DNA of 64,000 nt from Gaiellasilicea sp963705515 (GCA_963705515.1 CAVPJV010000007.1:186001-250000), one strand, 5' to 3'. Positions 27,273 through 36,614 are shown, counted from the first letter of the stretch. Numbers and translations: made by a program. The notes: a model not told the origin generated them from the letters alone.

Positions 27273-28252
27273 TACGTTCTCGCCACCGTCCGCTTCACGG
27301 CCTCGAGCACGTCCGCGGCATGCGGGACGACCCACTGCTCCATCGCCGGGGAGAACGCCAGCGGCGCGAACTTCGCCCCCACGCGCTCGATCGGCGCGTC
27401 GAGGTAGTCGAAGGCCCCCTGCTGGATCACGGCCGCGAGCTCGGCGCCGAAGCCGCCGCGCCTGACCGCCTCGTGCGCTGTGACCGCGCGCGTCGTCTTC
27501 TTCACCGAGGCGATGATCGTCTCCTCGTCGAGCGGCAGCAGCGTCCTCGGGTCGATCACCTCGACCGAGATCCCGTCCTTGGCGGCCTCCTCGGCCGCCT
27601 GCAGCGCCTCGGGCACCATCCGGCCGATCGCGATCACGGTCACGTCGGAGCCTTCGCGCATCACGCGCGCCTTGCCGAGCGGGATCGGCTCGATCTCATC
27701 GGGGACGGTGCCCTTGAGCGGGTAGAGCAGCCGATGCTCGAAGAAGATGACCGTGTTGTCGTCGTAGATCGAGCTCCAGAGAAGGCCGCGCGCGTCCTCA
27801 GGCGTCGAGGGGAAGACGACCTTCAGGCCGGGTACGTGCACGAACCACGACTCGAGCTGCTGCGCGTGCTGCGCGCCGGGGCTCCAGCCGGCGCCGCCCT
27901 GCGTCCGGATCGTCAGCGGCACCTTCAGTTGGCCGCCGCTCATCGTCCGGTGCTTGGCCGCCTGGTTGACGAGCTGCTCCATCGAGAGCGTCAGGAAGTC
28001 CTGGTACATGATCTCGACGACCGGACGCATGCCCTGCATCGCAGCGCCGATGCCGGTGCCGACGATCGCGATCTCGGAGATCGGCGTGTTGCGCACGCGC
28101 TCCGGCCCGAACTCGGCCAGCATCCCCTGGGTGACGCCCATCGAGCCGCCCATCTCGGCGATGTCCTCGCCCATGATGAACACGTCGTTGTCGGAGCGCA
28201 TCGCGCTCGAGAGCGCGTCGCGGACCGCTTCCCGGTAGGTCAGCTCAGGCAT
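27272..28252 (-). CDS. 2-oxoacid dehydrogenase E1 beta subunit
   Basis: A 326-residue transketolase-like E1 beta. LTYREAVRDALSSAM at the start, MGEDIAEMGGSMGVTQGM and RTQGGAGWSPGAQHAQQLE in the pyrimidine-binding domain, and a C-terminal transketolase domain ending with the usual PLAFSPAMEQWVVP. It pairs with E1 alpha to form the thiamine-diphosphate site. The ATG overlaps the E1 alpha stop by eight bases. Confidence 0.95.
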   Translation of the reverse strand: MPELTYREAVRDALSSAMRSDNDVFIMGEDIAEMGGSMGVTQGMLAEFGPERVRNTPISEIAIVGTGIGAAMQGMRPVVEIMYQDFLTLSMEQLVNQAAKHRTMSGGQLKVPLTIRTQGGAGWSPGAQHAQQLESWFVHVPGLKVVFPSTPEDARGLLWSSIYDDNTVIFFEHRLLYPLKGTVPDEIEPIPLGKARVMREGSDVTVIAIGRMVPEALQAAEEAAKDGISVEVIDPRTLLPLDEETIIASVKKTTRAVTAHEAVRRGGFGAELAAVIQQGAFDYLDAPIERVGAKFAPLAFSPAMEQWVVPHAADVLEAVKRTVART

Positions 28253-29240
28253 AGACGTACTTGAGCGCGTCTTCAGGCTTCGGGTCGGTGCCCGCCTTGG
28301 CGAACTCGACCGAGCCCTCCACGATCGCCTCGATCTCCGTGTCGAGGGCCTCGAACTCGTCGTCGCCGATACCGAGGCGCGCACGCAGGAGCTCGATCGG
28401 ATCCTTCGTCTCGCGCAGCTCCTGCAGCTCGCTCTTCTCCCGGTAGACCTGGGGGTCGCCGATGTAGTGGCCGACCAGCCGGTAGGTACGGACGTTGAGG
28501 AAGACCGGGCCCTGACCGGAGACGGCATGCTGGCGCGCCTTTCGCGTCGCCTCGTAGACGTCCTCGACGTTCTGGCCGTCGACGTCGATCGACCTCATCC
28601 CGAACGCGACCGCCCGCTGCGCGAAGTCCTCGATCGGCGCGTGCTGGCTCATCGGCGTCGACTCCGCCCACGCGTTCATCTCGAGCACGAAGAGCGCCGG
28701 CACCTTCCAGAGCTGTGCGAGATTGAGCGACTCGTGGAACGTGCCCGTGTTGGTGGCGCCGTCGCCGAAGAACGCGACGGCGACGCGCGGCTGCTTGCGG
28801 AACTGGAAGGCGAGTGCGGCGCCGGTGATCGCAGGGAGGCCGCCGCCGACGACGGCGTTCGCGCCGAGATTGCCTTTGGCGAGGTCGTAGAGGTGCATCG
28901 AGCCGCCGTAGCCGCCCGAGCAGCCCTCCCGCTTGCCGTACAGCTCGGCCATGACGGCGTTGACGTGCGTGCCCTTGGCGATCGTGTGGCCGTGCGCGCG
29001 GTGCGTCGAGGCGATCACGTCGTCCGGCTCGAGCGCGGCGCAGACGCCGGAGGCGACCGCCTCCTGGCCGATCGCGACGTGCAGGAAGCCCGGCAGCTCG
29101 CCGGCGCGGAAGCGCTCCTCGACCTTCTCCTCGAAGCGCCGGATCAGCAGCATCTCGCGGAAGAGCTCGCGCAAACGCTCGTCCGAAAGCGCTCTTCGAT
29201 CGGCGCTCGCCCCCTCGGGCTTGTCCTCGACCTTCGCCAT
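28245..29240 (-). CDS. 2-oxoacid dehydrogenase E1 alpha subunit
   Basis: A 331-residue thiamine diphosphate-binding E1 alpha, first gene of the E1-E2-VOC-GNAT operon. The ThDP/magnesium motif is FFGDGATNTGTFHESLN, and HRAHGHTIAKG and GGYGGSMH are typical of acetoin/pyruvate dehydrogenase E1 alpha. The N-terminal 20 residues are charged and variable. The ATG at 29240 is 25 bases from the divergent gene at 29266, so both promoters overlap there. PDH is the likeliest role because lpdA is close by, but an acetoin or branched-chain complex is possible. Confidence 0.95.
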   Translation of the reverse strand: MAKVEDKPEGASADRRALSDERLRELFREMLLIRRFEEKVEERFRAGELPGFLHVAIGQEAVASGVCAALEPDDVIASTHRAHGHTIAKGTHVNAVMAELYGKREGCSGGYGGSMHLYDLAKGNLGANAVVGGGLPAITGAALAFQFRKQPRVAVAFFGDGATNTGTFHESLNLAQLWKVPALFVLEMNAWAESTPMSQHAPIEDFAQRAVAFGMRSIDVDGQNVEDVYEATRKARQHAVSGQGPVFLNVRTYRLVGHYIGDPQVYREKSELQELRETKDPIELLRARLGIGDDEFEALDTEIEAIVEGSVEFAKAGTDPKPEDALKYVYA

Positions 29241-29265
29241 CGGCCCTCATTATGCTGACCCCCGC

Positions 29266-29907
29266 ATGGGACTTGTCGAACAATGGCGTCAGATCAGGTC
29301 CGAGCTTCCCGAGGACTGGGGCGAGGTGAGGCTCAACGTCTCGGTCGCCAAGCCTGAACAGCACTCGCGGGCGGCTGCGCTGCTCGGCCCCGCGAGCCCG
29401 GGCCGGCTCGGCGACGACCTGCGCGTGTCTGTGCACCGGGCCGGCGGCGGCGTCGGCCCCGACCAGGCGGAGAAGCTCTTTCGCAAGCTCGACGACGAGC
29501 GGATCCGCACGGCCCTGTCACTCGTCGAGGTCGACGAGCGGCCTGAGCGTGAGGAAGCGCCGCGGGAGCCGATCGCGGGTCAGTGGGACGTGGCGCTCGC
29601 GGGCTTGCCCGCGGACTGGAGCGACCTGCTCTGCGAGCTCCAGCTGACCTCGACCGACCATCTCGCGCGCGGGGCTCTGTTGCTGGCGCCGATCAACCCC
29701 ACCCGCGTGCCCGACCGCATCGCCTTTCGCTTCCGGGTCGCGCGAACGTTCGGTTACGGCGCCTCGCCGGAGATGACGCGTCGTTGCCTCGAGCGGCTCG
29801 ATGCCGAGGACATCCGCGGTCGCCTGACGGTCCTGCACGTGCTCTCCGACACCCACAACGTGGCCACGCAGGGCCCGGTGTGGCGCGTGGCCGGCAAGGC
29901 CGTCTAG
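29266..29907 (+). CDS. Hypothetical protein
   Basis: A 213-residue soluble protein beginning MGLVEQWRQIRSELPEDWGE. It seems to consist of two similar halves: each has a WxxxxxxLPxDW segment (residues 7-18 and about 104-118) followed by a stretch ending in an arginine-rich alpha/beta pattern, so it may be an internal duplication. I do not recognise the family. Translation stops three bases before the next gene, so the two are co-transcribed. Confidence 0.75.
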   Translation: MGLVEQWRQIRSELPEDWGEVRLNVSVAKPEQHSRAAALLGPASPGRLGDDLRVSVHRAGGGVGPDQAEKLFRKLDDERIRTALSLVEVDERPEREEAPREPIAGQWDVALAGLPADWSDLLCELQLTSTDHLARGALLLAPINPTRVPDRIAFRFRVARTFGYGASPEMTRRCLERLDAEDIRGRLTVLHVLSDTHNVATQGPVWRVAGKAV

Positions 29908-29910
29908 AAC

Positions 29911-30129
29911 GTGTCCGGCGACCCGGTCTCCTGGCTGATGATCGAGCGGGGCTGGGTGGTCTACGACGCGGAGGGCGAGAAGGTCGGCAAGGTGAAAGCA
30001 GTGCTCGCCGACGAACAGGCCGACATCTTCCACGGCGTGCTCGTCGACCGCGGCCTGCTCGGTCCCGCAGAGGAGATCGTCGCCGACCGGATCGCCGAGA
30101 TCCACGACGGCGACCTGCACCTGGCGTAG
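29911..30129 (+). CDS. PRC-barrel-like protein
   Basis: A 72-residue protein. GWVVYDAEGEKVGKVKAVL followed by IFHGVLVDRG and a final IHDGDLHL fits the short beta-barrel of the PRC family, found in photosynthetic reaction centre H subunits and RimM. Such stand-alone units are common in actinobacteria and have no assigned role. GTG start three bases after the preceding stop. Confidence 0.75.
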   Translation: MSGDPVSWLMIERGWVVYDAEGEKVGKVKAVLADEQADIFHGVLVDRGLLGPAEEIVADRIAEIHDGDLHLA

Positions 30130-30198
30130 CTACACGTTTGCCGCGGCAGCGGCCGGGAAACCCTGCCGCCATGCCGCAATCCGGCCGCGACCGCTGAC

Positions 30199-31083
30199 GT
30201 GCCGTCTCCCGCCGCCGAGATCGGCCGCGTTCCGACGAGTCCCTGGCGGCTCTCGCCCCGGGAGTGGATCGCCGTCTTCAGGCGCACGTTCAAGGCGTTC
30301 CTGGCGGACGACGCGATGGGGCTCTCCGCCCAGGTCGCGTTCAGCTCGCTGCTCGCGTTCTTCCCGGCCGTCGTCTTCCTCGTCGGCCTGCTCGACCTGA
30401 TCGGCGCGTACGGCGCGCTCAAGGACTTCCTCGCACCCGTCGCTCCCGGCGACGTGCTCGAGACGATCGACACCCTGCAGCAGGACACGTCCAGGGGCAC
30501 GTCGGCGGTCGCCTTCGTCCTCGGAGCGGCGGGCGCCGTCTGGGCGGCGAGCGGCGCGATGAGCTCCGTGATCAAGGCCGTCAACAGGGCGTACGACCGC
30601 GTCGAGACGCGTCCATTCTGGAAGGTGCGGCTGATCGGGATCGTGCTCGTGATGCTGATGGGGCTGGTGCTCGCCGGCCTGCTGCTCCTGATCGTCTTCG
30701 GCGGCCCCCTCGGGACGGCGCTCGCGGACCAGGCCGGGCTCGGCGACGCCTTCGAGCTGCTCTGGTCGACCCTCCGCTGGCCGATCGCCTTCCTTGCGAT
30801 CCTGACCTTCTTCGCGCTCGTCTACTACCTCGGGCCGAACCTCGACGTCCGCAGCTGGAAGTGGCTGACGCCGGGAGCACTCGTCGGCACCGTCATGTGG
30901 CTCCTGCTCTCGGGGCTCTTCGCCCTCTACACCAGCTTCTCCGATTCCTACTCGAGGACCTACGGGGCGCTCGCCAGCGGCATCGTCCTGCTGCTCTGGC
31001 TCCACTACTCGGCGTTCGCGCTCCTCTTCGGCGCCGAGCTCAACTCCGAGCTCGACCGCCAGGCTGAAAGCCGGCGCGACTAG
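30199..31083 (+). CDS. YihY/BrkB family membrane protein
   Basis: A 294-residue integral membrane protein with six predicted helices. The start is soluble (PSPAAEIGRVPTSPWRLSP...), then family-typical stretches FLADDAMGLSAQVAFSSLLAFFPAVVF, VYYLGPNLDVRSWKWLTPGALVG and VLLLWLHYSAFALLFGAELN. Members were once called ribonuclease BN but are best seen as transport or envelope proteins of unknown role. GTG start; the 69-base gap before it has no clear feature. It overlaps the convergent gene's stop by four bases. Confidence 0.93.
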   Translation: MPSPAAEIGRVPTSPWRLSPREWIAVFRRTFKAFLADDAMGLSAQVAFSSLLAFFPAVVFLVGLLDLIGAYGALKDFLAPVAPGDVLETIDTLQQDTSRGTSAVAFVLGAAGAVWAASGAMSSVIKAVNRAYDRVETRPFWKVRLIGIVLVMLMGLVLAGLLLLIVFGGPLGTALADQAGLGDAFELLWSTLRWPIAFLAILTFFALVYYLGPNLDVRSWKWLTPGALVGTVMWLLLSGLFALYTSFSDSYSRTYGALASGIVLLLWLHYSAFALLFGAELNSELDRQAESRRD

Positions 31084-31775
31084 ACGACGGCGACCGAGCC
31101 CTTGACGGTCTTCGGCGCCTCGTCGGAGTAGAAGCGAAGCGTCCCCTTCGCGAGCTTCAGCTTCCAGGTGGTCGTGCCGGTGCCGGCGACCGTCGACTTG
31201 CGGTTGACGCCCTTGCCGACGAGATGGAAGTTGTGCAGCGTCGAGCGGTCGCGGACGACGATCGAATACGTCCCCGCCTTGACGCCGTGGTGCAGGGCGG
31301 CGCCGCCGGCGCTTCGCAGTGAGATCGTGTTCTTCGGGCCGACGGTCGCGAGCAGCTTCGGCGTCGGCGCCACGGGCGGCGGCTTCGACGTCGTCGTCAC
31401 CGGCGGTGGGTTGCCGACCGTGAACTTCTGGAACATCTGCGTCGAGTGCGGGTCGCACTGGACCGTGTAGCGGCCCTCGCGGAACGTCACCGTCCAGGTG
31501 ACGGTGCTGGTCGTCTCGACCTGCGTGAACTCCTCGACGCCGGGGCCGAAGAGGCGGAAGTTGTGCTCGTCGGAGAGGTCGCGCACCGTGATCTCGTACG
31601 CGCCCGGATCGAGCTGGGTGACCAAGCGGCCGTTGGCATCGGCAAGCGTGATCGTGAAGCCGGGGCCGACCGTGCCGTTCAGGTGGACGGCCTGTGCCGG
31701 CGCCGTCGCCGCACCCGGAACGAGCACGAGTGCCGCACAGGCGGCGACGAAGAAACCCCGAAAGCGCATCGCCAC
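31080..31775 (-). CDS. Secreted tandem cupredoxin-like protein
   Basis: A 231-residue exported protein with a signal peptide (about 1-29) and two homologous beta-sandwich domains. Domain 1 (about 30-122) has a full set of type 1 copper ligands: H71 in EHNFRL and C107-H110-M114 in QCDPHSTQM. Domain 2 (about 140-231) keeps the HNFHLVGKG strand but has no cysteine, so it should not bind copper in the same way. A Thr/Pro linker joins them. Electron transfer or copper handling outside the cell is inferred for the first domain only. Confidence 0.82.
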   Translation of the reverse strand: MAMRFRGFFVAACAALVLVPGAATAPAQAVHLNGTVGPGFTITLADANGRLVTQLDPGAYEITVRDLSDEHNFRLFGPGVEEFTQVETTSTVTWTVTFREGRYTVQCDPHSTQMFQKFTVGNPPPVTTTSKPPPVAPTPKLLATVGPKNTISLRSAGGAALHHGVKAGTYSIVVRDRSTLHNFHLVGKGVNRKSTVAGTGTTTWKLKLAKGTLRFYSDEAPKTVKGSVAVV

Positions 31776-31807
31776 TGTCTACGCGGGCGGGACCGGAACG
31801 GATTGGG

Positions 31808-34064
31808 CTAGGCGCGCAGCTCAGCGCCGAAGCGCTCGGCGAGCGCGGAGACGATCAGCCCGCGCAGCTTCGCGGCGTCCGCGTCGGAGAGGGTTCGCTC
31901 GGGCGACTGGAACGACGCCGCCAGTGCGACGGACTTCTTCCCCGCGCCCACCTGCTCGCCGCGGTAGACGTCGAAGACGCGGAGGTCGCGCAGCTCGGGG
32001 CCGGCGGCCTCGTGCGCCGCTGCGACCAGCTCGCCGGCAGTCACTGCCTCGTCGACGACGAAGGCCAGGTCCTGCTTGAGCGGCGGGAACGTGATCACGT
32101 CCTCGTAGGCGATCGCGTCCGGCACCTGGGCGAGTAGCGTCTCGAGGTCGAGCTCGAAGTACCCCCAGTCGCCGGGCAGCTCGGCGATGCGGCCGTACGG
32201 CGTCCGGGCGGCGCGGCCGGCCTCGCGCTGGACCGGCCCGAGCGGAATGCCGAGCGCCTGGTGGAGCGCCTCGACCGCCCCCTTCGCGCGGAAGAAGCCT
32301 CCCTCGGCGATCCCGGCGACGTGCCAGCGCTCCTCCGGCAGCTCCTCCCCCGTCGACCGGAAGACGCGCGCGATCTCGAACAGGGCGATCCTCTCGACAG
32401 CGGCGTTCCGGTTCCGCTCGGCCGACTCGAGCAGGCCGAGCTGGAGGTCGGTGCGCAGCGCTGCCATCTCGGTCGTGTAGGGCTCCTCCAGCGCCAGCCT
32501 GCCCTCCTCGGCGGGCACGAGCGTCCACGTGTACGCCTCGGCGTAGCCGGCGCCGACGAGCAGGTCCTCGACCTTGCGGCGCAGGCGCTGCTCCTTCGTC
32601 AGCTGGACGGACGGCGCCGCGCGCTCGGGCAGCGTCGACGGCACCTCCTCGATCCGGAAGCGCACGACCTCCTCGACGAGGTCGACCGGGCGCGTGACGT
32701 CGTTCATGCGCCACGTCGGCACCGTCACCTGGTCGCCTGCGACCTCGAAGCCGAGCCGCTGCAGCCGGTCGACCTGCTCGTCGACGGGAATCTCCATTCC
32801 GGACAGCCGCTCGACGAGCTCCGGCCGGTGGCGGACGACGGGCGGCCTCGGCAGCTCGCCGTGGACGTCGGTGTGCCCGGTCCAGCGCGCGCCGGCGACG
32901 GAGGCGAGGAGCTCGGTCGCGTAGATCGCCGCCTGCTCGGCCACGTACGGGTCGACGCCCTTCTCCCACCGCGTTGAGGCGTCGGTGCGAAGGCGCAGCC
33001 GCCGCGACGCCCGCAGCACCGTGAGCGCGTCGAAGTTCGCCGCCTCGAGCAGGATGTCCGTCGTCTCGTCGCGGACCTCGCTGTCCCCGCCGCCCATGAT
33101 CCCGGCAACCGCGACGGGCCGCTTCCCGTCGGCGATGACGAGGTCGGTGGGCGCGAGCTCGCGCTCGTGGCCGTCCAGGGTCCGGATCTTCTCTCCCGGC
33201 TGCGCGCGGCGGACGACGATCCGACTCTCCTCGAGGAGCGAGAGGTCGAACGCGTGCAAGGGCGAGCCGAGCGCGAGCATGACGTAGTTCGTGATGTCGA
33301 CGACGTTGGAGATCGAGCGCATGCCGGCGGCGAGGAGCCGCGCCTTCAGCCAGGCCGGCGACGGGCCGACCTGGGCGCCGCGGAAGATCCGGCCGATGTA
33401 GCGCGGGCAGCCCTCGAAGTCCTCGACGCGAATGTCGACCGGCTCGTCGCCGGCTCGCTCCGGGTCACGCCCCGGCGGCGGTGCCAGCGCGGCGCCGGTC
33501 AGAGCCGAGACCTCCCGTGCGATGCCGTAGATCGACGTCAGGTCCGGCCGGTTGAAGCCGGTCTCGATCTCGAGCACCGACTCGGTCAGCGGCAGCACGT
33601 CCGCGAGCGGCGTCCCGGGCTCGAGCCCGTGCTCCAGCACCATGATCCCGCTGTGGTCGTCGCCGAGCTCGAGCTCACGCTCGGAGAGGATCATCCCGCG
33701 CGACGTCTCGCCTCGGAGCTTCGCCTCGCCGAGCGGCTGATCCGCGCCCGGCAAGAGCGCGCCGGGCAGCGCCACCGCCACCGTCGCGCCGGCACCGAAG
33801 TTCCAGGCACCGCAGACGATCTGGCGCGGCTCGCCCTCGCCGACGTCGACGCGGCAGAGCTGGAGCCGGTCCGCGTTCGGATGCTTGCCGGCCTCGACGA
33901 CATGGCCGACGAGGAAGCGGCCGAGGTTGCCGTCGACGTCCGACGACGCCGCGGTGGACGATCCGGTCGACCTCGCAGCTCGTGAAGACGAGCTTCGCCG
34001 CGAGCTCCTCGACCGGCCAGTCGAAGTCGACGTACTCGCGCAGCCAGGAGACGGGGACTTTCAT
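31808..34064 (-). CDS. pheT: Phenylalanyl-tRNA synthetase beta subunit, frameshifted near the N-terminus
   Basis: Large subunit of PheRS. The N-terminus MKVPVSWLREYVDFDWPVEE (ATG 34064) runs to about codon 41 (IVHRG), then the frame must move forward one base near 33941-33947 to continue as DVDGNLGRFLVGHVVEAGKH-PNADRLQLCRVDV, the tRNA-binding (EMAP-like) segment. The remainder, including B3/B4 editing domain, B5 and the C-terminal anticodon-binding domain, is open to 31808. Corrected length is about 751 residues. The gene is essential and single in this window, so a sequence error is the likeliest explanation. ATG lies two bases after the pheS stop. Confidence 0.92.
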
Positions 34065-34065
34065 C

Positions 34066-35076
34066 TCAGAACTGCCTCGTCATGCGCAGGTCGTTGTCCC
34101 AGAAGAGCCGCAGGTCGGGCAGACCATGGCGCAGGAACGCGATCCGGTCGATCCCGAGCCCGAACGCGAACCCTTGCCACTCCTCCGGGTCGTACCCGAC
34201 CGCCTCGAGGACGTTCGGGTCGACGACGCCGGCGCCGCCCATCTCGATCCAGCCCGAGTGCTTGCAGACCGCGCAGCCCTGGCCGTCGCAGAGGTAGCAG
34301 GTGATGTCGAACTCGACCGACGGCTCGGTGAACGGGAAGAAGCTCGTCCGCATCCGCACCTCGCGCTTGCCGAAGATCGCGCTCGTGAAGAGCTCGATCG
34401 TGCCGCGCAGGTCGGCGAGCGTGATCCCGCGGTCGACGGCGAGGCCCTCGACCTGGTGGAACACCGGCGTGTGCGTCGCGTCGAGCGGGTCGCGCCGGTA
34501 GGTGCGCCCGAGCGAGACGAGGTAGATCGGCGGCTCCTGCGCCTGCATCGCGCGGATCTGCGAAGGCGAGGTGTGCGTGCGCAGGAGGGTGTTCGCGTCG
34601 AAGTAGAAGGTGTCCCGCGGGTCGCGTGACGGGTGCGCCTCCGGCTGGTTGAGCGCGTCGAAGTTGTGCCAGACGGTCTCGACCTCGCGGCCGTCGTAGA
34701 CCTCGTAGCCCATGCCGAGGAACACGTCCTCGATGCGCCGCCGCAGCTGCGTGATCAGGTGCAGGCTCCCGCGCGGGACGGGCTCCCCGGGCAGCGTCGG
34801 GTCGAAGGTCGGATCGTCGTCGGGAACCGCTGCGAGCTCGGCCTCGCGGGCCGCCAGCGCCTCCTCGACCGCGTGGCGGGCCGCGTTCAGCGCCATCCCG
34901 GTCTCGCGGTCGCGAACCTCGCGGAGCGCGAGCTTGAGCTCGCTCTTCCGGCCGAGGTAGCGCACGCGCAGCTCCTCGAGCTCGTCCGTGCTCTCGGCGC
35001 CGCGGATCGCGGCGGCCGCCTCTGCCGTCAGCGCCTGGGCGTCCACGGCGGCGAGACTACCTCTCCTGTCGTCCAT
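34066..35076 (-). CDS. pheS: Phenylalanyl-tRNA synthetase alpha subunit
   Basis: A 336-residue class II synthetase subunit. An N-terminal coiled-coil (about 1-90) that contacts tRNA, then the catalytic domain with motif 1 (GYEVYDGREVET), motif 2 (HTPVFHQVEGLAVD) and motif 3 (AFGLGIDRIAFLRHG). Residues CYLCDGQGCAVCKHSG before motif 3 are the usual cysteine-rich insert of Gram-positive PheS. The ATG has GGAGGA just upstream. The 145-base leader before it contains a small reading frame and a hairpin. Confidence 0.97.
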   Translation of the reverse strand: MDDRRGSLAAVDAQALTAEAAAAIRGAESTDELEELRVRYLGRKSELKLALREVRDRETGMALNAARHAVEEALAAREAELAAVPDDDPTFDPTLPGEPVPRGSLHLITQLRRRIEDVFLGMGYEVYDGREVETVWHNFDALNQPEAHPSRDPRDTFYFDANTLLRTHTSPSQIRAMQAQEPPIYLVSLGRTYRRDPLDATHTPVFHQVEGLAVDRGITLADLRGTIELFTSAIFGKREVRMRTSFFPFTEPSVEFDITCYLCDGQGCAVCKHSGWIEMGGAGVVDPNVLEAVGYDPEEWQGFAFGLGIDRIAFLRHGLPDLRLFWDNDLRMTRQF

Positions 35077-35139
35077 GTCCTCCTCCGGGTGTCGTGGGTA
35101 CGGGGAACGAAGCGCCCCGACTCGAGACCGGAGGTGCGG

Positions 35140-35202
35140 CTACACGCGCGCCGCCCCGGCGAGCCGGGGCCGCGTAAACAGCTGCAGCGCGTGCGTGGTC
35201 AC
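35140..35202 (-). other. Possible leader peptide and hairpin upstream of pheS
   Basis: On the minus strand GTG at 35202 opens 20 codons (MTTHALQLFTRPRLAGAARV) ending in TAG, within the pheS leader. A perfect hairpin, GCCCCGGC-ga-GCCGGGGC (35153-35170), lies inside it. The peptide holds only one phenylalanine, so a phenylalanine attenuator is not obvious. The reading frame could be chance. Confidence 0.3.
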
Positions 35203-35221
35203 GTGCTAACGATAGCGCGAC

Positions 35222-35917
35222 ATGAGCGCCTACGACCCCTTCGCGCCGATCTACGACGACTGGTCGGCGCACATGACCGAGGACGTCGCCTTCTACGTCC
35301 AGCTCGCCAGGGAGACGGACGGGCCGCTCGTCGAGCTCGCCGTCGGGAACGGCCGCGTCGCGATCCCGGTCGCGCGCGAGACCGGCCGCAAGGTGCTCGG
35401 GATCGACGCGTCACCGGCGATGCTCGCGCAGGCGCGCGAGCGCGCAGCCGCAGCGGCCGGAGTCGACCTCGAGCTTCGCGAAGGCGACATGCGCGAGCTC
35501 GAGCTGGACGAGCCCGCCGGCCTCATCTACGTCCCCTTTCGCTCGCTGGGCCACCTTCCCACCTGGGCCGACCGCCGCCGCGTCTTCGAGCGCGCCTACG
35601 CGTCGCTCCGGCCCGGCGGCCGCTTCGCGTGGAACTTCTTCGTCTTCGACCCGAAGATCGCGGCGGCCAACGACGGCGAGTGGCTCGAGCAGAGCGGCAT
35701 TCGGCACCGGATCGACCACGTCAAGCAGGACAACCGCGTCGACATCACGCTCGAGAGCGGCGACGCCATCTCTCTCTGGTGGCTGACCCGCTCCGAGTGG
35801 GAAGGCCTGATCGAGACGGCCGGCTTCGAGGTCGAGGCGCTCTACGGCGGCTTCGACCGCCGGCCGTTCGACGAGAACGCGACCGAATTCGTCTGGGTTG
35901 TCCGCAAGCCCGTATAA
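35222..35917 (+). CDS. Class I SAM-dependent methyltransferase (copy 1)
   Basis: A 231-residue methyltransferase. Motif I is VELAVGNGRVAIPVA and the acidic residue of motif II is in VLGIDASPAML; YDPFAPIYDDWSAHMTEDVAFY at the start and GFDRRPFDENATEFVW at the end are shared with the next gene. Substrate unknown. The second gene begins inside its last codons. Confidence 0.88.
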   Translation: MSAYDPFAPIYDDWSAHMTEDVAFYVQLARETDGPLVELAVGNGRVAIPVARETGRKVLGIDASPAMLAQARERAAAAAGVDLELREGDMRELELDEPAGLIYVPFRSLGHLPTWADRRRVFERAYASLRPGGRFAWNFFVFDPKIAAANDGEWLEQSGIRHRIDHVKQDNRVDITLESGDAISLWWLTRSEWEGLIETAGFEVEALYGGFDRRPFDENATEFVWVVRKPV

Positions 35918-36605
35918 CCCGATCGCGCGGCTCTACGACGCGTGGAGCGCGAGCGTGACCGAGGACGTCGAGTTCTACGTCGAGGAAGCGCGCGCGTCCG
36001 GCGGACCGGTCGTCGAGCTCGCCTGCGGTACCGGCCGCATCTCCGTCCCGATCGCGAAAACCGGCGTGCGGGTGATCGGCGTCGACGCGTCGCGGGGAAT
36101 GCTCGACGTGGCCCGCGAGTACGCGGCCGCCGAAGGCGTCGGCCTCGACCTCCGGCTCGGCGACCTGCGCGAGCCGCCCGTCCCGGAGCGCGTCCCGCTC
36201 GTCCTGATCCCGTTCCGCTCGCTGCTGCACATGACGACGGAGGCGGATCGGCTGCGGGCGCTCCGCGCCGCCCGCGAGCTGCTGCTCCCGGGCGGCCGGC
36301 TCGTCTTCGACGTGTTCGCACCGAGCGCCGAGGACGTCGAGGACACACACGGCCGCTGGCTCGAGCGCGAGCCCGGCATCTTCGAGCGCGCCGACTGGGA
36401 CGAGAACGAGCGGACGCTGACCCTTTCGGTCCGGCGCGGCGACGAGGCGTCGACGATGCTGCTCGCCTGGCTCTCGCCGCCCGAGTGGCGTCTGCTGCTC
36501 GACCGCGCCGGCTTCGACGTCGCGGCGCAGTGGGGCTGGTTCGACCGCAGGCCCTACGCCGGCGGCGAGGATGTGGTCTTTGCCGCGGTCCGGCGGGATG
36601 CGTAG
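35898..36605 (+). CDS. Class I SAM-dependent methyltransferase (copy 2)
   Basis: A 235-residue paralogue of the preceding gene: motif I VELACGTGRISVPIA, motif II VIGVDASRGML, and the same YNPIARLYDAWSASVTEDVEFY start and WFDRRPY ending. The most likely start is TTG 35898, inside the end of copy 1 (20-base overlap); nothing else fits the conserved N-terminus. The two arose by tandem duplication and have diverged. Confidence 0.88.
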   Translation: MSASPYNPIARLYDAWSASVTEDVEFYVEEARASGGPVVELACGTGRISVPIAKTGVRVIGVDASRGMLDVAREYAAAEGVGLDLRLGDLREPPVPERVPLVLIPFRSLLHMTTEADRLRALRAARELLLPGGRLVFDVFAPSAEDVEDTHGRWLEREPGIFERADWDENERTLTLSVRRGDEASTMLLAWLSPPEWRLLLDRAGFDVAAQWGWFDRRPYAGGEDVVFAAVRRDA

Positions 36606-36614
36606 AGTCCGCGC

